This document shows positions 51,398 through 64,000 of a stretch of 64,000 nt of DNA, one piece after another. Below the pieces are notes generated by a model. That model was given only the letters and a program-made list of their open reading frames with translations, was not told the origin of the DNA and ran no database searches. Source of the DNA: Linnemannia schmuckeri. Lineage: Eukaryota > Mortierellomycota > Mortierellomycetes > Mortierellales > Mortierellaceae. Every line of letters begins with the position of its first letter. The stretch's first letter is position 1. Location: contig JANATG010000010.1 of assembly GCA_029449235.1 (NCBI GenBank), forward strand, positions 1 to 64,000, written 5' to 3'. Position numbers and translations under genes: made by a program.

Positions 51398-53542
51398 TTA
51401 ACACATGGCGCGGCTGGATCCATAGTTGCGTCCAGACGAGATCCGGTTGTTGTCCTCTAATTCACCAGCCTCCTGGTGGTGGGCATAACCATGAGGAGGG
51501 TGATGAGGAAGGTGAGGGTGCAATGGTGCTGAGAGCATGTGCGACAAACGGGGGTTGGGTGCAGAGCTATACATGAGGCCGCCGGCAGAGGCCATCCAAG
51601 CCTTTTGGGCAGTAGCATAGGCATCAGATCCATTGTAGGCATGGGAGGAGGAAGGGGTCATGTCGTCGTTGCGAGGAGCAGGAGCCAGGCCATCGTCAGC
51701 GCCATCGGGTGAAGGGTACTGATCCTGGTTGTTGCGCATGGGACCCTTATAGACAGGCAAGATCTCGCCCTCCTCGAGGCAGGGCTGGTTGGGCAGAGAG
51801 GTGCGACGCTTGAAATGCTCCTGAGGAGGCAACTCCATCTGCATCTCGGCGCCACTCTGTCGACCGGTCGATCCACGCTTGTTGGAACTAGGCTGATTGA
51901 GGGGGATGGACTGGGAGATGTGGCTGCTGGTGGGCGAGGGGACGGTAGCGAGCTTGGGGACGGGCACGGGAGAGGCATAACGGCTGGATGCCTCCAAGGG
52001 GACAGTCAAGGAATGGGAAGAGGAAGAGGTCTGCTGCTGAAGATGCATGAACTCCTGAAGGGAAGAGGCCAGATCGGCTTCAGTGATGCGGAGGTCAAAG
52101 TCGAGGAGGGAGAGGAGCTGCTTCTCCATGAGGTTGACCTCGCCGACGGAAAAGACAGACGAGTGGGCGGACCAATGCTTGTTTTTGGGCGATTGGTCGT
52201 TCAGGTACTTGGCTGCGACGATGAGCGTGGCCAAGAAGACACGATGGCAAGTGCAGTGCATGCCTAATTGTTGTTCAATGAATGTCAAAGAAGGAAATTG
52301 TTAGAGAATGAATATCAGCATGCTCGAAATGGTAACTATGGGATGGGATGGGATGGTGGAGGTTTTTTTTGTGCAACGGTCGACGGAACGATGATCGCAT
52401 TCGCGAGAGTTTAAACTGAAGGACAGAGGGGATGATTGGGCTGGAACGGACAAAGGAAACAAGGCTCTCCTTTCTCTTCTCTCAATATGAATGGCTCATA
52501 TATCGCGGGTCCATTAAAGTTTTGAGCTATCCTCTCCTCTTCTATGTACACTCTGGGTATAAGGAACAAAGAAGGTAAAACAGGGCTCTCATCCTCTGTT
52601 CTTGATCGGGGGATCTGGCAAAATGGCGCTCATTGTATCGCTCATGCGCATCATCGACTGGTCACCGCAGCCATTTTTTTTGTTGATGTTTACACAATGA
52701 AAAAAAAAGCAGGAAACCGAAATGTTGTTCATGAAAGATCTTCTCATGGGCAGCAAACATATACCAATTAATAACGAGAAACATATGCAAAGAGAAAGGC
52801 GGCTAGTGGGAAGTGGGACGTGAGCGTGAGAGTGGGAGAGAAATAGAGAAGACACAGGTGAAAGAAGAGAACGGACGGTAGAGGAAGCAAACAAACAAAC
52901 ACCTAAAGGGAGTAGGAGTAGAGAAAGACGAAGAGAAAAGCACAGATCACCCCCCGAACCACACATATAATATCCACAGGCCAAGTAATGAAATGGGCAA
53001 AGAGAGATGCACTCCCCCTTTGGTCGCATCCTATCCCCTTCTCGTTTTTCTTTGCAAATTGATGTGGATGCTTTGGGGAAAAACTTACCCTTGGCAGCAA
53101 CGGGGAGCTTGTACTTGAGGCGCTCGAGGTAGACAAGGGTGGGCAATAAGGTCGAGGATTGAACATTGGAGTTGAGGACCAAGAGGCGGATAAAGTCGTT
53201 GAGGGGAGGGACAACAACGGCCGAAGGCTCTTGGCTGCTGTTATTGCTGTGCATCCGCGAGCGGTTGGCGGGTGTGTTGGGGGGCGAGGGGAGGCGATAA
53301 GAGTCGTGGGAGGGTGGTGGGGGGCTGCACTCAATGACTGTGCTGGCGTAGTTGGCAATGTGATCTGTAGGATTAGAAGAGTAGGAAGTGCCGGAGGAAG
53401 AAGAGGGCGGAGCAAAAAACGGTTAGAAACAACAAATTCTGTCGGAGAGGAGGGCTATTCAGAGGAAGTGAGCAAGCGATGACTGTGCAATTGTTGGAAG
53501 GCAGTAACAGAAAAGATGAAGGGGATGCGATGCAACAGCTGT

Positions 53543-53577
<35 letters not shown>

Positions 53578-53670
53578 GTACTCACCAATCATTTGCTGGG
53601 TGACAGGGCTACGAAAGAGCCTCTCCAAACTTCTGTTAGAATATGTCTTTGGTTCTGCGAGTGAAGGCAT
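51398..53670 (-). CDS. PCL/PHO80-type cyclin (408 residues, 3 exons)
   Basis: Exons: 53670-53586, 53364-53089 and 52263-51398; the sum is 409 codons. The cyclin box at residues about 65-195 reads LNDFIRLLVLNSNVQSSTLL, LVYLERLKYKLP, GMHCTCHRVFLATLIVAAKY, SPKNKHWSAHSSVFSVGEVN and KQLLSLLDFDLRITEADL. This is the pattern of yeast Pcl1/2/9-like cyclins, partners of the Pho85 (CDK5-type) kinase. The C-terminal half is a long Pro/Ser/His-rich tail (HLPHHPPHGYAHHQ). The start MPSLAEPKTYSNRSLERLFR is followed by an intron whose first bases are a CTGTTG repeat. The second intron is 825 bp. Which PCL it corresponds to cannot be told by eye. Confidence 0.88.
53538..53577. repeat. (TTGCTG)n repeat beside the first cyclin splice donor
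   Basis: The repeat lies 8 bases inside intron 1 (53585-53365). In the cyclin frame it would read about thirteen Gln if the intron were retained. Confidence 0.8.
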
Positions 53671-54410
53671 GGTGGTGAAATCTGTGTGTGTGTGGTGGAG
53701 CTTGTGAGCGTGAAATGAAAGGAATGAAAGTGACAAGAGAGCGACGGAATGTGTAGAGGATGAAAATAAAGACGAGAGAAGGCGGAGAAAGCGGAGGATA
53801 TATAATGAAAGTGGAAGTGAAGAGAGGATCGATATGACGAATGAATGAAGGAAGAAGCAAAGAAAAATGAAGGATAAAAAAGATGAGCGAATTGACGTTT
53901 GGAGAGGAGAGTCAGAAGGAATTAAAATTCTGGACGGGACTGTGTAACTGACAAAGTTATGGGACAGACGGACGGAAGGGTGGGCTGGCTGTTGGCAACA
54001 AACAAAAAGGAAAGATGGGTAACGAATCGACAACAGGCGAAGGGAGGAAGAAAAGGTTGTGGAGAGGAGGATATAATGATATGAACCGTTCTTTGTGGAA
54101 TCAGATCTGGATGTATCGCATCTAGTTCAAGGAAAGGGATCGATTCTATCCTGACCAAAGACGGTGAAAAAAAATAAAATAATAAAGCGAGACAAGGTGA
54201 AGAAAGAGGGTGTTGAAGAGCTGGTTTTAACGAAATAAAATGAGTGTGGGAGTGGAGAGAACGTTTTCGTTTTAGTTTTGATACAGAAAAGGATGTACAA
54301 GAAAAGAGAATGATATGGATGGAGATAGGCAAATGCAGAAAGGAGGAGGAGGAGAACGGGTAGGGAAATGTACAGAGCAGAAGAAAAGGTGTGGGGGGAG
54401 ATGGTACAAT

Positions 54411-54412
<2 letters not shown>

Positions 54413-54440
<28 letters not shown>
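54413..54440. repeat. (GA)n microsatellite
   Basis: About 14 GA units lie in the gene-poor upstream region of the cyclin gene. Confidence 0.85.
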
Positions 54441-54445
<5 letters not shown>

Positions 54446-55025
54446 AAGATATAAAGAACGAAAGAAAGAAGGACAAGCCGGTGGTGGTGGTTGAGCAATG
54501 ATGAATAAGAATATGAACCAAGAAAGAAAGAAAAAAAAACCAGCGAGGACGGGTCCAGTTTATATATATGTTGGCTGACCAGGACAGAGGACAGGATGGG
54601 ACTGATCGACGATGATGAACGAGCAACAACGAGTGCAGAGAGAGATACCACGGAGTACCTATTCACACAGTTGGATTGAATTATTTTTTAGAGTAAGGAA
54701 AGAGAAAGGGGTCCACTCCTCCCTCACTCTTCTTATCCCGTCTGTCCCGCTCAGCATTTTCATTAAGAGAGAGAGAGAGTGGCCTGTGGGTATTTCTCCT
54801 TATACCAAATAGAAGCCCTCTTCTGAGTCAATAATCAAGTCAATTCAATCGGTGGTGATAGTTACTGTAGCTGATGAATATCAGAAATGAATAGCAACGG
54901 TTGATATTGATTCGCCATTCATTTTCCTTTTTTTTTTTTTCTTCATTATTGATTGACTGACTGACTGACCGACTGACTGTCGGAGGCATAACAGAAAGAA
55001 AAAGAAAAGAAAAAAGAAGGACCAC

Positions 55026-55045
55026 CGTCATCATCATCGTCACCC

Positions 55046-55077
<32 letters not shown>
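55026..55077. repeat. (CAT)n microsatellite
   Basis: About 16 CAT/TCA units with two interruptions. Confidence 0.85.
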
Positions 55078-58000
55078 GCCACCATCACCACTTCCTCCTC
55101 CGAATAGGGAGGGAAAGCGAATAGAAAAGCATAATAGCAACCAAAAGGGCTTCTTCCATCAACATTTCTACTCATCATTGCCACTCAGGCACATTTTGTC
55201 ATCCACTCACTTCTTACTGACAATAAGCATTAATGGACAATACAACGAGCACCACGACAAGGAAAGTGAACTCTCACATACGATGCAAAATAAAAAAAAA
55301 AGGATGGGCTGCCTGCCTCAGTTGAATCCATTTCACACATATACGGATTCGCTTCTGGTGGAGAACAAGCGACAACGAACTGAGAAAACCAGGAGTAGCT
55401 TTTGCTCTCAATTCTGTCCCATAACAATCACACATACATCACTTCACCGCGCAATCCCTCCTCCCCCTCCTTATTCTTTACCTCTCTCATACCCCCTCTT
55501 TTCATCGAAAGCTACTTATCCCTCTGTTTGCTGCTCCATTCTAGACGCACTCACTTCCCAATTCATTTTTTTTTGGAGTTGCCCTGTTGTTTTTATGCCA
55601 TTTCAATCAAAACTGTTACGTTGAAAAAAAAAAAGTGCGTCTGTCAACATAGACCCTTTTTAGGCATCTGTGCACTAATAACAAACACCCACATTCAGAG
55701 CGGTTGACAACCAAGAACTAACTCGCCACTATTAGTCATTCGCGTAGAAGCAAGGTCTTCTCAATTGCAGCATTGGTCATGAGTATATAATTGTATGCCA
55801 TCCCTGTTTATAGAAGCACCAAAACGACATTCGTCGATTGTCCGTTGCTCCATGGATCTCTCGCATATATTCTCTTTCCTATCTATCTCCATTCTTTCGG
55901 CCTTTTGCATTATCGATTGAGGACAGGGCGTCCTGAGAACATTACCGACAAGAAACTGACCTACGGACGTATCGGCATTGAATCTGACTTGCAGTTTTTT
56001 CTTTGGACGTTGTGCTTCATAAACCCTTTAACCACAAAGAGGAATAGATTCATTTCACAAGAAAGTGAAAAAGTGACTCTTCACCAGCGTCAGCAAAGGC
56101 ATGAATCCCTTTTTTGTTTTTTTTGGCTTTTGCCGTTTTTCGTCCTTGTTTGGCCAGGCCCTGCTGTAGTCTGTAGTCTCATAGGCCCACAAGTAATAAA
56201 TATTAGTCTGACGACCTCCTTCCCTGCTGGACAACTCTCTTGTTCTTTCATACTTTTCTCTTTTTGCTTCCTCACCTCTCACCCCTCCCTCCAATCGTCT
56301 GTACGTGAAATCGTTTTTTGGCGGTCGTGCGAGACCAGGTTCCAGAAAACCATAGCGAAACGATTTCTATTTGAAAATGGCCATTCATTTGAGCATTTAA
56401 ACAAAAGCAAAATGTCATAGAGAGAGAAGGGGGGAGGGGGAGAAGGTGATAGCTGCACTTGACAATCGTCGTCGTCTGATACAAGGTTGACAAACAAACG
56501 TTTAAGCGCCCAGTGTCGGAGGAAAGAGAGTAGTAAACAAGAAAAGGAGAGTGTATCATCGAGAAAAATAAAAAACGGAAAAAGATAGTAGGCGAGTCGA
56601 GGATTGGTTGAAATGGCTACCCTCGCCCTTCACGCTGCTGCTGTTCACAATATTTAAGTGTATAGGGATAGATATCCATCCCGTTGTAAATAGGCACTTC
56701 GCCTCTTTTTGCTCAACTCTTCGTTCTGGTAATAGCAGTACAAGTGACCATGCAAACAAAAAGACTAATGCAGAAACAGAATGAGGTGAGCAGGAGCCAG
56801 GTCGGTGCCGTCAAATAGTACTCTCGATACAGATTTCAGCTCCCTTTTGGCTCTTTTTTAGTTCTGCCGCCCTCATCTCCCTGCTCTTTCCATCCCGCTC
56901 GTCTTAGTTCCCTCGCTTCCTCGCTCTTTCTCCTCTCCCACGCACACTCCCTTGTCTTTTCGGTTCAGGGCAAAAACCCAGTGGATGGGGCTCGTCGCCA
57001 GCTTAGCTGCCTTACTTTTTTTTGTATTAGGTTGCTTGCATAAATATTGTTTTGTGCGAGAGAAAAAAAAAGGCAGCAATTGCAGCAGCCGCAAGTATTT
57101 GAATCGCACTGCTTATATCCCCTCTCGTTTGAATCTGCAAAGAAGAGAGAGAGCGGGGGAGGAACAATAATCAGGCCCTTTTGTGTTTCTGAACATTGAC
57201 AACAGAGCTAGGGCGGATAGCATTCGCGGACGGCTGTACCCGTGCCTATGCAAAACATTTGCACGCTCACACGACACAAGGCTATCAGTACCATCGTCAG
57301 GGTTATGAGGATGTCCTTGGCATCGTTCATTGTTCAACAACATCATCAGAGCTACTACAGAAGCAATCATACAGGTGTGAGATACCTATTTTTTCGTCAA
57401 CCCTATTATCGTGTCCGAAGATGTGGTTGATTCTGGCCGTCATTTTCGTTCTATTCACTGACAACCATTGCAACGGCCATCACGCCAACTATTTTATTAG
57501 AAGTGGTGTTCCTTCTTTCATTTCTCCACCCTATCCTCATTGACCTTTCAGGCGTTACGAATAAATGAAAAGTAACAATAATCAACATGAGACAACAGAA
57601 AAAAGATCATCGATGAGATCAATCGTGCTGTTACATTTTAAAAAGATAACAAGATGTACATACACTGCTCGAGATATGCATTTCTTTTGGAGTTGTGGTT
57701 TTTATTCTCCTCCTTCTCTTCTTGAGTGCTTCTTTTGGCTGAGTAACCACATTTTCGGGCGCCGTTCGTTCGTTCGGTCAATTAGTAAACTATCAACGAA
57801 GTACTGTAGCACGGTACCTTGCTTGCTCTGTAAGAAAAAGTACTCTTATGATACGATCAAAGCCGATCGGATGGGATATCTTGCGATTACATACAATATT
57901 TTCACAGCAAGTTCATATCTAAGACTACGCAGTTGATGCTTCTTTCTCGGCTCGTTAAAACACATTTTCAGATGTACAGGGATCACTCTTTTTTTCCATC

Positions 58001-60123
58001 GCGGATGCTAGGGATGTCATTTCCTTCCCATTACGCCTTGCTTGTTTGTCATTATTCGACAGTTGTTTGTTTTGTTAGTTGGCCTCCTGTCCTTGCTTGT
58101 CTGTTAAACATACAACGACAGATGGGATGTATAAAATGTCTCTGTTCTCTCTCACTGCCGAACAAGATCATCTGACCTCGCCCATTCGTGCATTCATTCA
58201 TTCAATCGCTCCTTAAACCCTTTTGTCCTTGCTTTCCCTGGGGTCGCAAGCTCTTTTTTTCTCTCTTGCACCTGTACACACCCTTCCTGCTCTTGCAAGG
58301 AGACAAACCGAATGACCTTGGAGAAAGCAGCTCAAGTTACCTATAAATCAGGAAATAAAACTGCTTGTTGCCCCCATAGACAAACGCAAAAACAAACAAT
58401 AGCAAGAAACTACAAGAAGAAAGGACGGAGACTTACGTTAGGTCTACTAAGATGCTCAATTGTGCTCACAGACCTATTCGCCCTTCCATCCCTATGACCA
58501 GTTGACTCGTCCACAAGCTCCAAAACGGATACCCCCCTTTTTTTTTATTTTTTATATGTATTGAGTGTCTTTCGCTCTGTCCGAGGTGTTGTTTATTTCC
58601 CCCTTTCTTTGTCAATCATATTTCTCTCCGACTTTTTTTTTTCTTTCTGCCAGAAACAGAGAGTGAAAGAAAATAAAAAGTGAGAGGTACCTAAATTTCC
58701 GCTGAACGAATTTCTCGAGGGGGAAGATAAAAAAGCGGAGGGGGGAAGAGAATAGCGAGGCAAGCATAATTAAGGTGAGAAGGAGGATAAAGAGAGAAAG
58801 GGGAAGCACAGGGGAGGATGGATGGTTCAGCAGGACATTTACCTCGACTTTTTCTACCCAGTTGACATTAGCATCGGTATATTGGCATGAAGACTCCTTA
58901 GCTTTGATTTTTTTTTCTGTTTGATTGATTGACGAATGCTCAATTATTTGTCTTTTTCATCCGGAGGCCAGACAGCCAGGCGATCAGCCAGTCTGTATGG
59001 AGGCAGGTCTGCCTGTCTTATTCTCCCTCTTTTTTCATTCGTTTGATATTTTTCGTCGCTGCTCTTGTTCTGTTGCTTACGCGAACACAGCAACGGAAAA
59101 ACAAACACAGCAAAAAAATTCACATCGACGGGGCGCCCACACCATACAAGTACCCTCTCTGCAACAAAAGGGTGTGCTCCAGTGGATTACAGTGAAACCC
59201 TGACGGCAGCTCGCATTAACTATGAGAGCCTGCATCCTCTTCTTTTCTCTTTATCCTATTTTTTTCTTGTTCAACTACAACCACCAATATCCATTGCCAT
59301 TAGTTATCTGTTTACCTCCGTTTGTTCTCCTTTATTTCCTATATACTCTCTGTTGCTTTTGCTTTGTCATATCATCAGCATCATCATTGTCATCGTCATG
59401 CCAGGGACGATATGCGATTGGTCTCTTTTCTACAAGTGGACAGGAGTGGTGCCTCTTCTTGTCGAGATAGGCGTACCAACCGTTGGAACGGAAGGAAGAA
59501 GGAGGAATGAGAATGAGTTCAAACCGGTACTCTCTCTCTTTATTGTTTTTTTTTTTGGAGCTACCACCTTTCCTACTATTTCTCATGCAACTCTTTTTTT
59601 TATTTTTTTTCCTGTTTTCGAATGAGTTGAACGTGTGTGCTTTTGGCCTGTTGATTGCTTGGTCAATTCGTTTGGGATGGGTTCCCCGAGCTATATACTT
59701 CCTGTCTTTGTGTGTTATTATTCCGCAGCATCCAGTTTTACATCTATTCATAGCTCATAATTGTTTGTTTTGTATCCATCCATCCCGCACCCAGGCACAA
59801 GGCTGCAAGGTTGCAGCCATAGTCCCCATTGAACAAGGAGCAGTCCCATCATTAAATAAATGAGGCTAATGTGATCCGACGCGCACAGACCAGAAATACT
59901 CTTAAATCACACAAAAGAGTGAAAGGCTGTTCGTCCTTTATTTACTGCCCTAAATTGACTATTCCTTCTTCTTTAGCTCTTAGTTTTGAACCCTTCGAGG
60001 AGATCTGGATCGCACAAAGGGAGGAGCAGTAAGAAGAGAGTGAGCGCGGTACGAGAAGGTAATGAGTGAGAATGAACGATATTGGGATTTGGAAGGAGAC
60101 GCGTAAACAAAAAGTCAAAAAGC

Positions 60124-60159
<36 letters not shown>

Positions 60160-62286
60160 AAACGAGGGGGAGTGAAAATGGACTAGTGTAAGAATACATG
60201 TATAACAACACGTTCGCGTATATTTTTTTTTTTTGCTCTTATTGCTTTTATTGTTCCAAATGTGCTTAAGGTTGCAAGAGGAGAAAAACACCAAAAAGGG
60301 AAGAGGGGAGAGGTGGAGTGAAGGAAGAAATAGAGTGAAGGGAGGAGACAGTCAACTAGCTTGCATCCTGCATCTTCGTTCAATTTGTGTAGTACGAAAA
60401 AAAAAATCCTCGTCAATTACTCAACTCACCCTTCTTTTTTGGTTCCGCTGTCGGTATATCTCCTGGTCTAGGCTTTATTTTTCTACTTTCTGTCTTGCTT
60501 TTTTTTCCTGAGGTTTTACCAGATGAGGGAGAATCTCCAAGGAGAACAAGGAGTTTTGTGTATGTGTTTGCGTGCCTTGAAAGCAAAAAACCAGTTTGTT
60601 GATTGCTGGTTTTTTCCTGTCCAAACACCAGCCAAGTCGTTTTGAAATCTCGATCGAGATATGCTCATTTCAGGAGTATGTAGGTAGGAGGTGGAAGGGA
60701 GAAGAGAAGGGGATACAAAAAAAGATACATTGAACAGAGAGGTAATAGATCCAAGGAAGAGAAGTGGAGAGCTTGTTTGTCAAGGGAGAGAAAGGGCCCG
60801 CTATTACCAATGTTGTCTTCCTTTTTTTGCTTCTTGTTGTTCGTAGCAGGGGAGAAAGAAGAGAGGATGATCGAAATTTCACAAGATTGACAGAAGCATA
60901 CCAAGCAACACATGGAATATGCTATAGTCGTCTCTCCCCTGCGCAAGAATTCATTCCTCATTGTAAGAATGATAGGAGATAAAGCGAAAGAATTAGAAAG
61001 AAAAGAAAAGAAGAGGTATAAGAAAGGAGAAAGGAAGAAGGGGTTGGAAGGGAAGAAAGATGAATGAGACGGATGGACTTACACCAGGGGCATGGGGACT
61101 TGGGTTGACGGCAGTAATGGGAGCATGGGCTTGTTGGAAGAAGGTATGCAGAAAAACCAAAAAGAGTTGACACTTCATTTTCAACCTCATGCAATCACCG
61201 CCAGTTAAACCATTGTCGCGAAAAAGAAGAACTGTTACATCTGTATGTTGACAGAAGAACATCGAGAGCACCAGCCAATAAAACATGCGCTGTTTAGGTT
61301 TTCTCCTATCTCTTTTCTAAACGCGATATTTTTTGTCGTTAATCAAAACAATATGTGTAGCTTTCTTTGTACCCTGGTACAATCAAAAGGGCATGACTAA
61401 GCAAGAGAACAAAAGAATAGGTGGAACACAAGGAAGAGGAGCACATACCCTCTCTTTTTCCTGACAGTAAGGGTAGTAAAAGGCAACACTATCGAACGGA
61501 AAGAAGGTGAACGATAACAATCAACCTATTTCTATTCTCTGTTTAGTTTTCCTTCCACCCCGCACTTTACCAGCTCACAATTGTGCGCCAAAACGACTCA
61601 AAAATCAGGGGGGACGAAGAGATAGAGCTAGACGTTGTAGATGTACGCCACCGTCCGTTTTGCATATGCAAAATCGAACCTCAAACGCTCATAAGGAGGT
61701 TCGAAAAAAGACCAAAAAAAGGCTGGGAGGAAACAATAATGACAAAGGTACCAAAAAAAGCGATGTACGACGATGAATGACAATGCAAGTCGTATATTGT
61801 TCAATCACACACGCAACACCATAACAATGACCAAAAGGATGTATGAAAATGGAGGCTAACATGAGATTGTGGTGGATGACAAAAACGAATATTAATTGAA
61901 TTGTGTGTGTGCCGATAAACCCCACACTCAAACTTTTTTTTTTAGTTAGGTAATCATTCACCAGCTGGAAAGAAGGGACTAAGGGTCTAGACCAATCCCT
62001 TTTCTTGACTGGGGACCATCGGAAAGTTCTCTGGGACATATGCCACATCCATTCCCATGGTGCTCTCCTCTCCCTTCCCTTCACTCACGCACTTACTTCT
62101 CACTCTGACTGTAACTATGAGTGGCTCCTAGGTCGGAGAAGAAAGGGTTTTTGTTGTTGCTGTTTGACAACAAATGTTGTTCCTATGCCCAGGTTACCCT
62201 TGCATTCATTTTTCAATCACAAGTACGTCCCAATTGCCCGCAAAAGGAAGGACGCAGTGTGCTTTCAATTATGAAACGGACAGTGG

Positions 62287-62321
<35 letters not shown>
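62287..62321. repeat. 35-A homopolymer
   Basis: This is one of seven A runs of 29 to 36 bases in the right two thirds of the window, all with A on the plus strand. Confidence 0.85.
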
Positions 62322-62323
<2 letters not shown>

Positions 62324-62838
62324 TCAACGCCATCATAGAAACAAATAACCACGAACAATGGAAGCAATGGCCTATTATCGGCGAACAATTTTTTCAATCT
62401 CCCTTAATTGCCTTTGTTTCTCGTTCCTGATGTGAACAAGAGAAGAACGAATACATGCATAAAAATGGATTGTGAATTGGTTCGACATCCGCCCACATGG
62501 GTTTGTCCTTTGCCCGTTCGTTTGTTTCTTGGTTTGGTCTGTCCCTCTGCAATTTGTTGCCTGCACTCTGATATGCAAATTGTACGCTCCGCTTAGCTGG
62601 GCCTTGCATAAAAGTTTTCCATTCGTTCGTTCGTCCTGGGCTCGTGTAGGTAAAGAGTATGTGTGTGCGCCTATAATGTTTATGTCTGTGAGAATACCAG
62701 TATGCACTTTCTGTCCCTTTTTTAATTTTGTCTGCCGATCACGCAGAAACCAAAAGACTACTGTAGTTCGCATTATCGCCGAGTTTGCTATTTGTATTTG
62801 TACACCACACGATTAAGAAACGACAGGATGGCAGAAGG

Positions 62839-62881
<43 letters not shown>

Positions 62882-64000
62882 AAAAGAAAGAGGAGAGAAT
62901 CATGGCGAGAGGTGATTCGGGCGGCGACTGGAACCAGTGAGCGGGAAGCCGAAGAGAGCAGGGATAAGGGGTCTTCAGGCTCGGCCTGAATTTAGGGGGT
63001 GGGGAGAAGTGAAAGTAGAGAGGCTGTAGGACAGCCAGACAGCCAGCTATCACTGCATACGTCCTTGAGTGTATATTGATTTTGATAAGACCGAGGGAGA
63101 CATTCCCGCCAAAAAATGTGCTGGAAAAAGGATAAGAATAGAGGTGTATGGCTTGAATGAATGCGAGAGTGATTCTGATATCGCCGAATCCGGAAGCCAT
63201 CTGGCTTCGCATGGCCAATTGGCCTTGGCTCTCCTTTGTACGTGAAAACAGAAAACAAAAAAAGTTCTCTCTTCGTCATTATGGTGGTTATTTAATCTCC
63301 TTTTTCTCTAAGCGAATGTCTGTTGTCTGCTGGTGGTGCCTGGTACCTCATACCCTCTCTTACACGCAGCCAGCCAGCCACCATCCTCCTTGGTCATTTA
63401 CCTCCGACATTTTTAAGAAAAGAGGGTCTATCCTTTTCAATTATGATTATGATACTATTACAAGATTCATCATGTCCGTCTTCTTTTTGTCTCTTTCTTT
63501 CTCCTCGACAACCAAAAACTTTCATCTTGCACGAACTAACGACAGAGAGAGTGTGCATGTCACGTTCATGGAAACACAAGCATCGATGCGGTTCCTTTTA
63601 CACACATTCGGTTTCATCCCAACCGTGTCATGTGTGCAAATGGGACAGCTCTCTGAACTATCAAACAACGATTTACTGATTCACTCTCACTACTACTCTC
63701 GCTTCTCACTCCATTCCTTTTCTACACAGACAAAGGGGGTCTTTGAGTATACTCAACAGCGGCTTGTTTGTATGCAAAGGGTCGCCTCGGCACCTCTTAT
63801 GCTTACTAATTACTCATCACCTATGGTTACCTGAATGGAGCCAAATGGTGCTTTGCGAGAGGAACGAATAGAATTTGCTATTCAAAGGCAGCCAGCTCCC
63901 TTTGTCGCTCATCCTTAACGATCCTACAATGTCTTGCTTTTTGCTCTTTGTTGTTTTTGTCATCATTGCATGTCGAGGTACCAACGTTTTTTACTTTCCC

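Larger units (their letters stand above)
53671..64000. other. 10.3-kb region with no gene supported
   Basis: From the cyclin start to the window end I find no frame with recognisable domains and no chain of exons with closing phases. The longest open frames (209 codons at 55791-56420, 225 at 63157-63834, both plus) have random-looking composition rich in Phe, Ser and Leu. The stretch holds a (GA)n at 54413-54440, a (CAT)n at 55026-55077, A runs of 31 (60125-60155), 35 (62287-62321) and 29 (62839-62867), and many pyrimidine blocks. It may contain long untranslated leaders, a non-coding RNA, or genes too divergent to see. Confidence 0.45.

Noticed and set aside
55791..56420. 209-codon plus-strand frame in the gene-poor region
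   Set aside because: There is no recognisable motif, residue composition is random-looking, and no neighbouring exons join in phase. It is kept only as a remark on the region.
63157..63834. 225-codon plus-strand frame near the right edge
   Set aside because: It has the same random composition and no domain. It could be part of a gene beyond the window, but nothing supports that.
1..64000. tRNA, rRNA and CRISPR signals
   Set aside because: I scanned by eye for B-box motifs with matching acceptor stems and for regularly spaced repeats, and found none that hold up. A covariance-model search (tRNAscan-SE, Infernal) would be needed to be sure.

Overview
The window looks like one chromosome end of a filamentous, early-diverging fungus; Mortierellomycota or a close relative is the best guess, by inference. 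The reasons are compact multi-exon protein genes with mostly 80-170 bp GT-AG introns, a yeast-type PHO80/PCL-like cyclin, an Ent3-type epsin, class II aldolase, very S/Q/N/H-rich proteins, and fungal-style Ty3/gypsy chromoviruses and Tc1/mariner relics. It is not bacterial or viral.

Region 1 (1-172) is a telomere-like array of CCCTA(5-7) units. Region 2 (173-20428) is a nest of Ty3/gypsy chromoviruses. The nesting is readable from target-site duplications and split reading frames. Element D (right remnant 20000-20428) was entered by element C (16298-19999 plus 3489-4810, minus strand). C was entered by element A (4811-16297, plus strand, duplication CATCC). A was entered by element B (9078-14819, minus strand, duplication ACCCG). 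Element E (173-3488, plus strand) probably also entered C; its 5' half is missing and the telomere repeats start directly on the break. B is complete with two identical LTRs. A is complete apart from B. C carries substitutions in its reverse transcriptase and RNase H active sites. D and E are truncated.

Region 3 (20429-22722) holds two dead Tc1/mariner transposases (D's LTR sits inside one of them) and short inverted repeats. Region 4 (23417-53670) is ordinary gene-bearing chromosome. In order it contains an acidic low-complexity protein (-), a GATA zinc-finger protein (-), an Ent3-type ENTH epsin (-), a ZNRD2/SSSCA1-type zinc-ribbon protein (-), a multi-exon gene (+) with two in-frame TAG codons, a short SAP/ARMET-C-like protein (-), a thioredoxin fused to the same kind of C-terminal domain (-), a Q-rich protein (-), fructose-bisphosphate aldolase FBA1 (-), mitoribosomal protein mS35 (+), NatC auxiliary subunit NAA38 (-) and a PCL-type cyclin (-).

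Region 5 (53671-64000) is over 10 kb in which I can support no gene. It holds microsatellites and long A homopolymers. No rRNA, tRNA or CRISPR array was recognised anywhere. Exon limits were set by hand from splice signals and frame closure, and every multi-exon model given closes to a whole number of codons.
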